Made by a program: the position numbers and the translations under genes. Shown one piece after another: positions 1-12,544 of a stretch of 64,000 bases of DNA. The DNA comes from Calycina herbarum (Eukaryota > Ascomycota > Leotiomycetes > Helotiales > Pezizellaceae): NCBI GenBank assembly GCA_001414485.1, contig LLEY01000130.1, forward strand, positions 62,001-126,000. The letters run 5' to 3'. Below the pieces are notes generated by a model. That model was not told the origin of the DNA, did not search any database, and saw only the letters and a list, made by a program, of their open reading frames with translations. The first letter of the stretch is position 1. Each line of letters starts with the position of its first letter.

Positions 1-3000
1 TTTACTAACTATAAATAGATTCTCTAGTATTCTAAGGCTAATACTATAGTAAGTAATTCCTTATTAAAGATACTATAGTTTTATTATACTAGGTTAAATG
101 TTTTTAAATAATATATAATAGGTATAAGTTTTCTCTTATTATTTAGTTATAAGTGAATAGTACTTACTACTATGTCTAAGGCGTCTGTTTCGATTATACT
201 AGGCTTATCTATATTAAAATCGTATAGAATAGGTTTTTCTATAAACTTTGCTTTAATTTTCTAAAAAGTATCCTCTATCTATTTATTCTATATAAATTTA
301 ATAGCTTTTTTAACTAGTCTTAATATTAGTTTAGTAATCTTTATATAGTCTTAGATAAATAGACGGTAAAAGTTTATAAATCTAAGAAAGGACTATATAT
401 CTTTTATATTCTCTAGTAATTTCTAGTTTAAGATGTTCTAAATCTTTACTAGATCTATTTCTATTTTCTCTAGGCTAAATACCTATTCTAGGAAAAGAGT
501 TTAAGTTACTTCGAACTTATATTTTAAGAGTTTTAACTAAGAGTTTACTCTTATAAGTTATTATAAAACTTCTTTAACATGTTCTTTATATTCTTCTTCT
601 TTTTCTAAGAAGATTAATATATTATCTAGATAATAGATTACTATTACTTTTAAAAGATCTCTTAAAATATTATTATTTTATCTCTAATATATAGCTAGTA
701 TGTTATAAAGTCTAAATAGTATAACTATATATTTATAAAGGCCTAATAGTAAGGTAAATGCTATCTTCTATTCGTCTCTAACTTTTATTTATATAAGTTT
801 ATAGGTATTTTGTTAATCTAGTTTCGTAAATCGTACTACTTTATCTAACTTATCTTATAAGTACTAGCTAGGTAGTAGCGGATAAGTGTCCTTAACTATA
901 GTATAATTTACTTCTTAGTAATTAATATATACTCTTCTATCTAGATTATCTTTCTTCTTAATAATAAGTATATTTAAGGTAATTAATAACTTAGATTTTC
1001 TAATATATCTCTTTTTAATATCTTTCTTTATATAACTTTCTATTCTCTATAGGCTTTTCTAGTTATATAACCGAAGTTTCTACTTCGAGAGATGATAATC
1101 CTCTTTTAGTTTAATCTTATAATCCTATAAGTAATATTCTAGTAAGGCTCGCAAGTCCTCTAGGTTCTTAAACAAAGCCTTAAATTCTTTATACTATATA
1201 GGTATTTTATTATCAGCTGTTCTGTTAACCTGTAAAGGACCTTAGGCAAGGTGTTCTAGCGTCTTAGAAGAGGTGGTGCTAACCTTGTTTTAGCCTTAAA
1301 GTTATAATTATAAACCTATATAATTATATTAACTAAAGGTTATTATTTAAGCCTTTTAATTAATATCTAGATTATGTTCTCTAATTTATAGTATACTAAG
1401 TATTACTTTCTTATTTCCTATTTTAATAATATTGAATTATATATCTAAGTAGTGTCCTTTAATAGTGATATTTATTAGAATAGTTTACTAGTTAATAATT
1501 CTATCCTAATATATAACGTCTATTCTATTAACTACTCTTAAGTAGTATAGCTTTATACCTTTAATTAAGACGTTTAACTTCTTTTAAGCTATTAAAGAAA
1601 GGAAATTACCTATTACTCTTAAATTAATTAAGACTTGGAGTTCCTTTCCTCTTATCTTCGCTATTACTATAAGTTGATTTTCTCTAGAAGTAGTATTTAA
1701 TTCTCTAATTGTTAGTTAGTAGAGTTCTTTTTATACTAACTCTATTTCTTAATTTATATTATATTCGTTTATCTCTTAAAAGATTATACTAAATAATTTT
1801 CTACTTCTTAGTTTCTAAAATATTACTCTAACTTTTCTAATTAAAGCGACTATAGTATACTAGCCTCCTATTTCTAGTATAGCTTCCTTGTTATTAGGTA
1901 GCGTATCTAAAAAACTAGGTTTAAGGCGTCTTATAAAGTTATTAGGACCCTACTATTACTATAAACTGGTTTCTTTTTATAGATCTATAACTATCTAAAT
2001 ATCTCTTATCTTAGGTATACTAGATAGCTTACTAGATATTATCTATCTTAGTCTAGGTTCTTTAAATTCGATGGTTTCCCTTCTAGTAATAAGGCTTACT
2101 AAAGTTATTTTATCCTATTTATTCTAAACTATTTTATAGGTAGTTAAAATAGTAGGGTTAATTCCTTAAGTAGAATATAGGCTTTAGAAATTAGGTTTCT
2201 AGTTTTCTATATATACCTATCTATTCCCTCTTTTAAAAGTTCTAATAAATACCTATGTTTTACCTTATTTAGGCTTATATATTCCTAGATCTACCTCTAA
2301 TAAGTTAAATATCGATTCTAACGACTCTAATAAACTTGTTAATAGTAGTAATTTATATTCTACTTAAAAGAGTAATTCGTAATCTATTTCTAATTATATA
2401 TTATAATATTCTTTAAGTAATAGATCTCTATTATTATTAGTATCCTATACCTTACTAACTTATAACTTAATTCCTTTGTTTAGCTATAAGTATATAGCGC
2501 CTACTGTTATATCTACAGCGTCTGTTTTAATTTATATACTATAACCTCTAGCCTTGAGTTCTTCGTCTATAAGTTCGATTTTTTCTAATAAAGCTACTTC
2601 TTTTTAGATAGTAGCGTTAACTTATTTCCCTTTAGAGTCTTTCTTCTTACTATACTTATTTGCTTTATAGCTGGGAAGACTATAGTTATAATATAAGTTC
2701 TGCTCGCGTCGACGATTTCGCTCTTTCTAGGACAGTCCTTCTCTCTAAGAGTTTTCTTTCTTAGATTCCTTCTCTAGAACCTATGATTTCTAAGTAGTAT
2801 TGATTTCTATAAGATCTCTATAATCTTTTCGTCTACCCTTTCTATGTTAATGACTATAACTTCCTTTCTTCTCTAGATTCCTTTTATAAATATAGTTATT
2901 AATCTTAATTATGTTATTTATTAATTTATTTAATATATTTAGAAAATCCTCTTACATACTTTTATTCTTTACGTTATTCTTAAGTTTATAATAGAATTAT

Positions 3001-3990
3001 TTATATAATACTTCGTTGTTCTATCTTATCTATATAAAGTGCTATTAAAATTATAAGGTATATTTAGTAGCTGACTCTTTTTACTTAAGTATATATAAAG
3101 CTCTAACTGCCTTCTTTTTTATATTAATATTCTTAAAAGCCTAGTTGATTCTATTCCTAAACCCTTGAATATTTCTAAATAAATCCCTTATCTTCTTAGA
3201 TATTTAAAGAGAGACTTTTCCTTTAGCTGTTTTATTTACCTAGTAATCCTCTAGGTATAGTTCTAACCAGTTATAAGCTGCCTCTTTAAGATAGGTAGAC
3301 AACTATATAACCTGGTTAGTTTCATTTCTAAACTAAGTATAATAAAAGTTTAAGTAGAGGGAAGCTTTTATTAAGAACTTAGCTAGTTTCTTAGGCGAGC
3401 TATTAAACAGCTTTAGAAGAGGAAGTCTTACTTCCTCTCGAAGAGTAGTAACTAGTATAACTAAGGGGTCTACAGCTGGCTTTAGTAGAGTAGTTCTTAG
3501 AGTAGAAGAGGTTACCGACATAGTAGCGATCTTACTTCTAAGTAGGTACTTAAAGTATAACGAAACTTAAATAAACTAAACAAAGGTAACTAAGTCTCGA
3601 AGGTTAGTATATAGTAAGAAGTATAAATACGCTAGGTTATTTACTTAGAAGTGAACTCGTTACTTATATTAAAGATATTAAATAAGATAATAAGATTAAT
3701 AACTAAAGTTAAGCACGAAGCTCTTATCTAATAGCAGACGTGCTAGTCTTATATAGATGCTTCCTTCCTCGTACTAGCTTGCTAGCTTAGTCGCTCCGTC
3801 GCTGCTAGACTGCTAGACCTGTCGCCCCGTCTAGCGAACTCTTATCACGTGATTATAACTAAAAAGAAATCCCTGGATCGCTTAGCTAACCTAACCGATC
3901 CCTATCTGCTATAAGAGTATTCCGATAGTGCTTAACCTGTTAGGACGCCGCCTAGTCTTCACTTATCACGTGTGTACGTGATTCGTAACA
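1..3990 (-). mobile_element. Element 1: Ty3/gypsy LTR retrotransposon, 5' half, RIP-degraded
   Basis: This is the 5' half of a Ty3/gypsy element read on the minus strand; its 3' half lies before the window. Reading 3990 to 1 gives the 5' LTR, a gag start near 3521 (a 62-codon stretch still open at 3333-3521), then gag, protease, reverse transcriptase and the start of RNase H. The stretch 1-3540 matches 22509-26600 of the nested element 2 base for base apart from C/T and G/A changes. The gag N-terminus resembles that of element 3 (from about 32970), so elements 1 and 3 are one subfamily. Stops are nearly all TAG/TAA, as expected of RIP on CAG, CAA and TGG codons. The element cannot be functional. 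Confidence 0.85.
3556..3990 (-). repeat. LTR-A, 5' LTR of element 1
   Basis: A 435 bp LTR. On the minus strand it starts TGTTACGAATCACG and ends TTTCGTTATA (ancestral ...TTACA). The same LTR occurs at 19775-20208, 26613-27046, 32504-32937 and 38796-39229. U3 contains CACGTG palindromes and a TATA-like segment lies mid-LTR. The flank after 3990 is TAGAG, one presumed copy of the target-site duplication; the other copy is outside the window. Confidence 0.88.
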
Positions 3991-5013
3991 TAGAGCTACT
4001 TCTAATAATAGACCACGCTTAGCTTATACTACCTTACAGTACTATTAGAATGTCCCTGTTTAAATTATAAAAGGGCTACTTACTAAGAACGTCTTTTAAC
4101 TAGTATACGCCTGAACCCTCGACTATATAAGAGAGGCTATTATAAGAAGAAGCTACAACAGTTACAAAGACTCTTTAAGAAGTACTAGACATTAGCCGAG
4201 CAAATATAGTAAAAGCTTAAGAAAAGAAAGAACAGGACGTAAATAGACATAGACGAGAAGTAGACTTTAGAGTTAGCGATATAGTTTTTATTACTATAAA
4301 GGACTAGAATACGTAAAGACCTAGCTAGAAGTTAGACTACTAGATAGCTAGACCTTTTAAGATCCTTAAGGAAGTTAGCTCTGCTTTTAGACTCTAGTTA
4401 CTATCCTCTATTAGAGTCTATCCTGTCTTCGTACTAGAGAAGTTACGTAAAGCTTTAGATAATCCTCTACCTAGACAAGTAAGTACGCTACCTCTACCGA
4501 TTATCGTCGACAAAGAAGAAGAATAGGAGGTTAAGAAAGTACTTATAAGTAAGACGTAATAGAAGTCTCTTTACTACCGATTAAAGTAGAAGGGCTATAA
4601 CGAGGACCTTGACTAGCACCTAGCTCGCTACATAGCCTACTCGCCACATATGTTAAAGGAATTCTATTTAGCGAATCTAACAGCTGACGGGCCTCCAAAG
4701 GCTCTTCCTTTGTAGCTAGAGGCGTACGAGGCAGGAAGAGATAATTACAGCGAATTAGAGAGTAACGACCCTATAGCTACGGAAGACAAAGCGGCTTGGT
4801 TAGAGGGGGCCCGGTTGAAGGAGGGGGTGGTGTGACAGTCCCAGTCACATACGACTGGATTACGTGCCGAGGTTCTACCGAAGTCTCGCTTAGTGTACAT
4901 AAATAGAGACAGAGCGTACCAACTCTCCTCTTCTCTCTTTAGTTTAGTTTTCTTCGAATACAGGTACTATTCTACAAGCATCTCCTTTAGTACATTTGTA
5001 GAGGGCCGTCACA
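3991..5013 (+). mobile_element. 3' end of a second gypsy element (pol C-terminus plus LTR-C)
   Basis: The plus strand encodes the C-terminal end of a chromodomain-type gypsy polyprotein, with TAG stops where Trp or Gln codons are expected. It includes a basic integrase C-terminal module (VDFRVSDIVFIT, about 4258-4295), a loop with RVYPVFVLEKLRK and a chromodomain-like LYYRLKWKGYNEDLDWHP-type segment near 4570-4620 (W restored from TAG). The frame ends at TGA about 4832-4834, overlapping the LTR start. RIP is milder than in element 1. The 5' part is missing: element 1 or a deletion cuts it at 3991. Confidence 0.75.
4831..5013 (+). repeat. LTR-C, 3' LTR (183 bp)
   Basis: Starts TGTGACAGTCCCAGTCACA and ends GGGCCGTCACA, so the ends are a TGTGAC...GTCACA inverted repeat. 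It follows the pol stop directly, preceded by a purine-rich GGAGGGGGTGG tract that fits a polypurine primer. CCTAA at 5014-5018 would be one target-duplication copy. Nothing like it occurs elsewhere in the window. Confidence 0.75.
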
Positions 5014-5600
5014 CCTAAGTACCCTATTAGCCTATACTAACTCTTAGGTCTCTTAGACGCCTCGTAACCTAACTGACGCTCTTTCGTAAACAATTCTAGT
5101 TAAAAATTATATTATACGTTATTAAGGAAGCTTGCTAACCCCTATTTTCGAGACAGTAGCTGTATTAGCTAAAGGCATAGAGATAATAGCTTATAAGATG
5201 ACTTTATTAACAGCCGAAGTCTAGACTCTTTGTAAGGTAAATAAGGCACTTAGCAAACGTCGTAGGGCTAAAAAGACCCGGGTCTGTTAAGGAGGTACAC
5301 TTACTATAGAGGATGTATAGGACATATTAGCTTAGCGGGATGCTGAGGAGCAAGTATAAAAGGATAAGTGTTCTAGGAAGAGTGATTAAAATGAGGGGCA
5401 ATCGACTATTCGACGTTATAGAACTTGCGGAAAGAGTGGTCATAATACGCGAACGTGTTATGAAGCTATAGATGTAATTAGTTCATCAGATTTCGAGTAG
5501 TTTAAGTGAATGTTATATGTTGTAGTGATTTAATCTTACATCTAGGTAGTGGGGTGAGGAAAAGTGTCCGGGGTCCTGGGGTGTCCGGGGTCCTGGTGTA
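5014..5600 (+). mobile_element. 3' end of a pogo/Fot1-like DNA transposon
   Basis: The plus strand encodes the C-terminus of a fungal pogo/Fot1-family transposase (DDE_1 type). Visible are a TPIFETVAVLAKGIEIIA segment (about 5135-5190), ALSKRRRAKKTR (about 5250-5285), GGTLTIEDV and a CCHC-like knuckle with CGKSGHNARTC (about 5425-5460). The frame passes a TAG at 5498-5500 and ends at TGA 5507-5509. The catalytic DDE core is absent. A 17 bp unit, GTGTCCGGGGTCCTGG(G/T), is tandemly duplicated at 5564-5580 and 5581-5597 and probably belongs to the terminal or subterminal repeat. The LTR-C gypsy element appears to have inserted into the transposase. RIP is light compared with the neighbouring LTR elements. 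Confidence 0.7.
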
Positions 5601-6393
5601 CCACGTTATGTAACTTCGTTTTCAAATTGATTCGGATTAACAGTCTTATTACTATTCGTTATATTATAAAAAACTAAGAAATCTTTAGAACTTAGAAGTA
5701 TATCTTCTTAAAAAAAATGTTCGTTCGCGCTTACTCTAAGTTTAAGCTATAAATAGCCGTCTGATAAGAATTTTAGGTTATAAGAAATATTACTTTCGTT
5801 ATTATTTCTTAGTAAGCCATCAAGTAAGCTAGATAAACATGAGTAACCCACAAGCTCACCCACCACAACTGACCTCTCAAACATCCCTCAAATCAAATGC
5901 CTCTCAAACCTTCCGCAAACGCAATCCAAAAGACTCAAGCAAGGCAATCATTTCACATCGTCAATGTGCATTCAAAGATTCAAAAAGTAAATCGTAATTT
6001 CATATCATAAAATAAGGCAAATCAACGAAGAATAATCATCAACATCTATAAACCCCCTCTTCGAAAACCCCCCTTGCAACCCCCACGTCCCAAACGCACC
6101 CATATCCAGCGACCAACCCTAATTAAATCCCGACGACGCCCGCTCCCTCCGTCATGACAAGGAAAATGAAATGAGAAAAAAGAAGAGAGAAAAAAAACTG
6201 CGAGAATCCGAGCATCCCGAGCTCATTGGTATCCTAACAAAAATAAAAAAGACGTCAAATGGCTGGCTAGCTGGCAGAAGCATCATTGAACGGAGAGAAG
6301 ACAAGCATAATCGCTATGCAAAGTTCAAAGCCGTAATCTTCGTTAAAATATCATCCAACAACTTTTGTCGCTCTCGCAAATGGTATCTCAAAA
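5601..6393. other. Intergenic, transposon edge and 3' flank of the DUF8035-like gene
   Basis: 5601-5820 is TA-rich with a mild RIP look. After about 5830 composition returns to normal, so this is the boundary between repeat and gene island. A 53-codon ORF begins at ATG 5839, but I see no support for it. The rest is probably the 3' untranslated and terminator region of the minus-strand gene ending at 6394. Confidence 0.5.
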
Positions 6394-8435
6394 TCACCAG
6401 CGTCTTCGTGGTGGTCCTCTCCGATCACTTCCCTCGTAGACAATTTCTCGTTCAATGATACGCTCATCATCGTAGCCGCTATCGCGATCTCGGCGTCGTT
6501 CGGCTCGCTCCCATTCATCTCGTTCGCGGGCCCTTCTCTCGAACCGCTCTCTCTCGCGCTCGATTTCTCGGATGCGGTGTTGGCGTTCGCGCTTGATTTG
6601 CTCGGAGACTTCGACTAATTCGAGGACGTCCTCCTGTGGAAAGTTAGTATGATTTCATCATAACCAGGGTGAAATGGAGAGGCTGGGGACTTACATATCG
6701 CAGATATTCTATGATATAATAGAAATACTCAGTTTCTTCAAAACTATACCCAAGTTTCCTAATGGCTTCTTCCGAAACCAAATCCTTGGTAATTTCAGTC
6801 CAGAGATCGCGGTTCTTTGGTGGTGGTGGTGGTCGAGGCATGCCAACTCTGCGATCGTTAGTCGTCTCTTCGATGCGTTCGTATTCCCGCTCATAGGTCC
6901 CGGCACCACTGGGCTGTCGACGACTTGAGCTTGAGATTTCAATCTCGAGTCCACTACTTTCATGTCTTGGTTCTTCGCGTTCTCGGATTTCGATTCTCTC
7001 CCTCTCGCGCTCCGGGAATCGTTCTGGCATACGTTCGCGCTCGGGGATGAACTTGCTTCGACGAACACCGTTGTATCTTTGCCAGGTAACTTCTTGGCTC
7101 CCTCCACCGACACCATCCATTTGAACTCGTTCTGTTCCAGGTGGTACATCCACAATCGCCCAGTCTTTCGTTGCCCCGTTGTATGCTTCTCCGATATAGG
7201 CTCTTTCATCGGTTTTCCGGCGATAGTATTCTGCCTCATCTTCGTCTCCTCTGATACTTACGGTGCTCTCTCTGCCGTAGTTATCACGCTCTCTGCCGTA
7301 ACCTTCTCGGATATCGACTTTGACATGGTCATGTTCTCCTCTGCCGGGTCGTGCACTCATGCTTCGGCGTCTGCCAATATCCAGCTTTGTATCACGTACT
7401 CGTAGCTTGTCCCGCTCTTGATCGTAAAGAATCGAGTCATCGTAAAAGTCGTTCCGGCGAGCCAAGGAGTTGGAGGTGGGTTGTGGGGTCTTGGAGCGAG
7501 ATGTCTTGATATCGATTTCGGTGTTGTTTCGTGAGGTGTGAATATCGATGTCAGTCTCTTTGACCTCCTTGGTACGACGTGGGGGAGGAGGTGGGGTTGG
7601 TACACGAGCACGTTCAAAGCCTTGTTATTTTGTTAGAGATTTCAATAAGAGCGAGGATGGAATTAGACCTACCATGGTCAATATGTCTATGGTGGGTAAT
7701 TATCTCCTGATGAATAGGAGGAGCTCGGATAGGCGCAGGAGGAGGACTTGGAGATGGAGAAGGTGAAGGGATTCGTCTTGTTTCTCTTTCGATATTTTGG
7801 ATGCGAATGGTATCGACACGAGGTGGACTTGGAGTACGCTCTCTTTCTCTTTCCCTTTCAATGATCCTTTCACGAAATCGAACCGGGCTAGGGGAACGTT
7901 CACGCTCAATCACTCTTTCGCGATATCTTACAGGGGAAGGTGATCGTTCTCTTCTGAATTCTCTGGTTTCTGTTACTCTGGCGCGGAGTTGTGGTGGGGG
8001 CGGGGTAAGAGAACGGGCTCGCTCTCTTTCTACCACCCGGGATCGAAAGGTTGCTTCCACAGGTGGAGGGCTAGGACTTCTGCGAATAATTCTCTCCCGT
8101 CTCTCTTCGCGGATTCGCACTGGCGATGGGGATCTGGGCCGGCGCTCAAGAGGTCTACTCAGCTCCATGGTTCTTTCCATCGTTCGTTCTGGCACTCGCT
8201 CTCTGCTGATCTCTGTATCCCGTTCTCTCACGACCATCTGACCTGGCTCTGTTCTGCCATAGTCATCTCGCAGGAAATCGGGCCTGGAGCCTCGAGCAGA
8301 CTCAGGGCCTCGCCGGGAATAAACATCGGTCTCCTCGAAGTCTCGTTCGCGCACCTGTGTGCGAACCGGTGGTGCTGATCTTTCGTCCCGATAGTAGTCT
8401 CGCTCCTCATAGACGGTATCCCCACGACGAGACAT
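6394..8435 (-). CDS. DUF8035-type highly charged, disordered protein
   Basis: Three exons give 642 residues: 8435-7673, 7620-6695, 6633-6394. Introns are 7621-7672 (GTAGGT...ACAAG) and 6634-6694 (GTAAGT...CACAG), and both preserve frame. The N-terminal two thirds is disordered and full of R/E/S/P blocks (SPSPVR, RERDR, PPPPR). The C-terminal third has the one folded-looking segment, LWTEITKDLV..EAIRKLGY..EETEYFYYIIEYLRY, then a long charged helix of RERE repeats. That tail matches my recollection of the fungal DUF8035 family, whose function is unknown; nuclear or RNA-related roles are only suggested by composition. The start MSRRGDTVYEERDYY is preferred over an upstream ATG at 8501 because family members begin that way. 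Confidence 0.82.
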
Positions 8436-11400
8436 GGCTGGAGGTAGGTTGTTGGGTGTTGGGTGCTGGTGGTTTGAGGTTTGAGGTTCCAGGTGTCGCA
8501 AATCACGCGATAAGGGACTTGAACTCCCGTCAGTTCAGACGAACTCGGCGCTTCGAAGGAATTTCTGCGACGACAAACAATTGAATCTGGCTTCATCCGA
8601 CTTTGCCTGCGAAGAAGTATCAGGACTGATATCTCTGACTGCGTCTAGTCTAGCATAAGGCTGGGGCTGGCTGTTCGGTGGGATGACGCGGGTTCGTCGA
8701 GTTAGATTCTTGAAATGGGTTGAAATGGAGGGGTTGGTGATAGCCGGGTGTGATGGTGCGCTGTCACAGGCTCGAAACTCGAGGGCGGGGTGAAACTGCG
8801 AGGCCTCGACAGGGTCACGAAGCACCGTGAATGGTTGACGCCCAACTCTTTTGGGCCAAATTGAGTCAAATTGACAGGCCTCCATCAGGCCTTTCTCGAC
8901 TCGGTCTCCGCTTATACCAATTCTCGTCTGCTTATTCGGTCTCGCGGGTGGAGGGGAATTGTTCTGGTGGAGCAGGATGGGGACTGATGGGGACTGATGG
9001 CGACAAGCTGAGGTGGGATTTTGTACCTCACGACGTAATCCTGCAGCCAAAGGGTACTCGAGTACTTGCAAAGCTGGAATCTGGGACGGGAGCTATTGCA
9101 ACGGGGGCTATAATGAAGCTATCAAGAGACTTCACCTCGCTGAAAATAGAGACTGACAGCGGCTGTTCCTGACCTTGTTCGGCTCCATTTCAGGCTTTTC
9201 TCCCAAGCCGATGGGGTGATTCAAGACTTCCAAGATGGGATGGAGCTTCCAGTTTCTTGAATGTTGGAAGAGGGGAACTTTCAAGTAAGTACCCTGGCGA
9301 GATTGGTTTGGGTAACCTCGGAAAAGCAAAAGAATGATTGGGGGGATATCACGTGGGCTTGTATTTCCTTCATCTTGCCATCTTGCCCATGTCCAGGAAG
9401 AAATGTTATTTCTCTTACATTAGATTGAGTATGTCCTGGCTAATTGCCATATTATAGTTTCCCTTTTATGAGAATTCTCCTTCTGCACGTCACGTGTAGA
9501 GTAATGAAACCATAAAGGGAAGGTGTAACCCCTTTCTAGGCGAGGGACGTTTCCATTTTAATATGGGATTGGATCTATCCACAGCAGTAGTTCATGTCAT
9601 TAAAGGGCGAAATTCATGGTCATGGTGTGGATTCTTCGGGCCTCCATTTGGCGTCTCGTGCAACTTCTTAGGTATATGCTTACTCGAAGAATTGTTTGAA
9701 AATTCCCACATTTCAAAATAGACACCTGCTAAAGGAACCACGGAACATATTTATTGAAGAGCCCCTTTCGGATCCGGTGGCACATCTAGAAAATCAAGTA
9801 CTCACAACACGCCCCCCAATCATTTGGAACTGAATTTTCCCGAAATCGCACTCAACAAGCTCATCCCACTACGGAAATTTTATTCTCATCTCCCGCGAAC
9901 ACTGCGAACAAAGTTACATTCCGCCAAAAGCTAGAAATCCAGAAGTACGAAGCTTCAATTACATAAATTCTTTCCCGACTAAGAAATCTAGAAAGAAAAA
10001 AAATGGATGGGACTTGACGATAAAGACATCCTGGAAAAATAAATGCAGGAATAAGATTTTTAGGAGGTTCAACCGTGATAGCGCACCTCAATGATCATTT
10101 AAAACATAGCAATAATCGACAAGGTAACAAGATCCCACTTTGGAAGTTACTTGATATATTTCTATACTCTTAGGCGTATTCAACTGTGTTAGGAAGCAAT
10201 AAACAGGTTGTAGTAAGAGAACTATATAGCAGGAAAGATAAATTAACTATAAAAGGTTATTTGATACGAAGTTCTTACATTTCATTGGAGGTTCAACAGT
10301 CATAAGAAATGTACAGGGTTGAGACGGAATTATATGTTTTGGGAGCAGTTCAAAATTCACACGAGTTACAAAGCTTATCTTAGACGTTGAACCACTCTTT
10401 TGAATGCCGTAGCTAGCTACTTATGAAGTCAAAGATTCTTTCGAATTTGAAATCCCTTTTGAACCCAAAGGTTCTCTTGAGCATTAAGCATTGAGCCTTG
10501 AGTCAAATGCTAATGCTAGAGTTTCTTTCGAACTCAAAGATATTCTAGAACTTTATAGATTATGTTAAATGTTAGTTCCCATTAAATTCCAAAGTCTGTT
10601 TTGAAATTTAGAGCCCTAAACGAAAGTCTTAGAATTAAACGAATTTAACATTCGAGAGAAGATATCAAGTTTGATAATATTCCTCAGCTTTCTCTTCAAC
10701 GATCGGAATAAAATATTCTATATCATTTTCAACGTTTGAATAAAGGTACAAACTTCCATAGAATACATAAGTTTTGAGAGCATTCCCAGCCTGTGCCTTT
10801 CTCTACGCACCATTTACCCTGTCCATACAACTCAGAAATCATCTTCTGCTCTAATAGTCTATGCAAAGACTCGCTTGACTGTAAAAGCTCCTCGCCCCCC
10901 TGAAAAGGGATTGTAATATCGTAATATCGTTGACAAAGTAAAGGCAGTTGCGGGCATTTCCCCCCAAGTCCTCGCGCTTGATTAGCAGGCAATTCCAAGA
11001 ATAAGTAGTGGCATGTTCAAACTGCGCACATTGTAAGGTGGCGGTCATTTTGCCATCGAAGTTCTTCGTCCTACGGAATAGGTTAACACCTCTATCAAAT
11101 ATATTGAAAATCGGCATATACTCTCTTATTTTCCCTGAGTAGAATGGGTTGTTTCTGGTCCTGTATCTACATCACAATCATCCAGTCCTCAGTGATTTTG
11201 CAGCACAGAATTATCAGTAGACTCTGTAAGAGAGGAGGTGGGAGGTTAGATGTGTTATTTTGTTTGCTAGTGGATCTGGGAATGACCTGAAGAAACGGGT
11301 TGAGAGTCTACTTATCTCTTCAGTAGTTAAGAACCAGATTCTACCTTGAATCAATGTCTTCGATCCACTCCCCAAAGAGTGGTTTGACCTCAAGTACAAA

Positions 11401-11972
11401 ATTAGAGGCAGTCCCGTTAGATCGATATAGTATTAGTTATTAAGAAGCGTTAAAAGAATAAGATTCCATAAGCAAAATTACTAGAACATAGTTAAGAAGT
11501 AGTAGTCTTAGAACCTTTAATCTCTGTTTTCTTTTTCTTTTTCTTTTTCTTTTTCTTTATAAGAAATAAATAAACAACACTCTATAAAAGAACTTAAGAT
11601 AAGAAGTTAGACTATTAGTAGTTTAGTTATTATTTGAATATCTTTTTTATTTTAAAATTTTAAAAGAATAATATTCTATAAGAGAACTTATAAGTATATT
11701 TATTAAGATATAGAAGTATTTAAAGTTTTGAATCTCTATTTATACTTCCTTTTTATTTAAATAAATAAAACTAATAAAATTCGATTATCTAAAACGAGCT
11801 TTTAACTCTAGTAACTTACTACCATTATATAGTTAGTATAAAAGAAAGATATAAATATATTAGATTAATATTTTACTTAGTATATGTAGCCTAGTATTCT
11901 ATTAGTTAGACGTCTGTATTATAGAGCGTAAAATTCAAATCATTTTCGTTAGTTTTAGTTTCTTTTCACTTA
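8436..11972. other. Intergenic, 3.5 kb, no convincing gene
   Basis: 8436-9100 is GC-normal and probably the promoter and 5' untranslated region of the DUF8035-like gene; the 178-codon ORF at 8535-9071 looks like chance. 9100-10080 has scattered CACGTG-type sites (about 9350 and 9490) but no gene-like frame. 10080-11970 becomes AT-rich with some RIP-like TA richness after 11400. I see no tRNA, rRNA or conserved protein fragment. Confidence 0.5.
11531..11558. repeat. (CTTTTT)n microsatellite
   Basis: Four to five copies of a pyrimidine hexamer. No functional context is visible. Confidence 0.85.
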
Positions 11973-12544
11973 GAGCCTGTTTGGCTCGCATATATTTTCT
12001 AAATATATGTATGGAAATATGACCAGAACTCTTCAGAATCGACCTCGTATAAGTTAGTGTATATCTCTACTTATTTCTTAATATTTTCGGTATTCGTTTA
12101 GCTCGTAAGGTATATCTAGGTACACATATAAGTTTTTAACCTCGTAACGTGAAATCAGTAGGTGGGAAAAGATATACATAAACTTTTAAAGATTTACACC
12201 TCTAGAAGTCTAAATCTTTTTTTGGTGGTGCATATCCTATTTATATATATATGTTGCTGGAATCGCTTAGAATCAGTAACACGTGATCTAGAACATTCTA
12301 GAATTGTAAATTTGTATATAAATACATCCTTTCTCTTCCTCCATTTAAGAGGTTTGAGGCACAATTCAAAAGCATTTTTGCAACAATATACTAAGATATA
12401 CGAGGTTAAACGAAGGATTTACATCACTTTTAAATATGCATGCCAAACACTGGTACATATATAGAATTAGTACATATATATATATATATTACATCATGAT
12501 TTTTGGTGGTGCATATCCTAGATATACACGAGCCAAACAGGCCC
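11973..12544. mobile_element. Tourist-like (PIF/Harbinger) MITE, 572 bp
   Basis: Terminal inverted repeats read G(A/G)GCCTGTTTGGCTCG at both ends and are flanked by the 3 bp duplication TTA (11970-11972 and 12545-12547). TTA duplications and a GGSCTGTTTGG-type end are hallmarks of PIF/Harbinger and Tourist elements. The interior is AT-rich and non-coding, with an exact 21 bp direct repeat at 12219-12239 and 12500-12520 and a (TA)n run near 12475-12490. No transposase is encoded, so it is non-autonomous. The 100-codon ORF inside (12162-12464) has no recognisable content. Confidence 0.7.

Noticed and set aside
5839..6000. 53-codon ORF beginning MSNPQAHPPQ
   Set aside because: Short, low-complexity and without homology I can recognise; it lies in the repeat/gene boundary.
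6171..6458. 95-codon plus-strand ORF
   Set aside because: It overlaps the end of the minus-strand DUF8035-like gene (exon 3 and 3' flank) and looks like a shadow.
8515..8590. tRNA-like T-arm (GGGAGTTCAAGTCCC on the minus strand)
   Set aside because: The stem does not pair over five bases and no anticodon or D arm fits.
8535..9071. 178-codon minus-strand ORF upstream of the DUF8035-like gene
   Set aside because: No domain or biased codon pattern; it overlaps the probable promoter and 5' untranslated region and has a competing plus-strand ORF of similar quality.
12162..12464. 100-codon ORF within the MITE
   Set aside because: AT-driven hydrophobic composition; no transposase motif.
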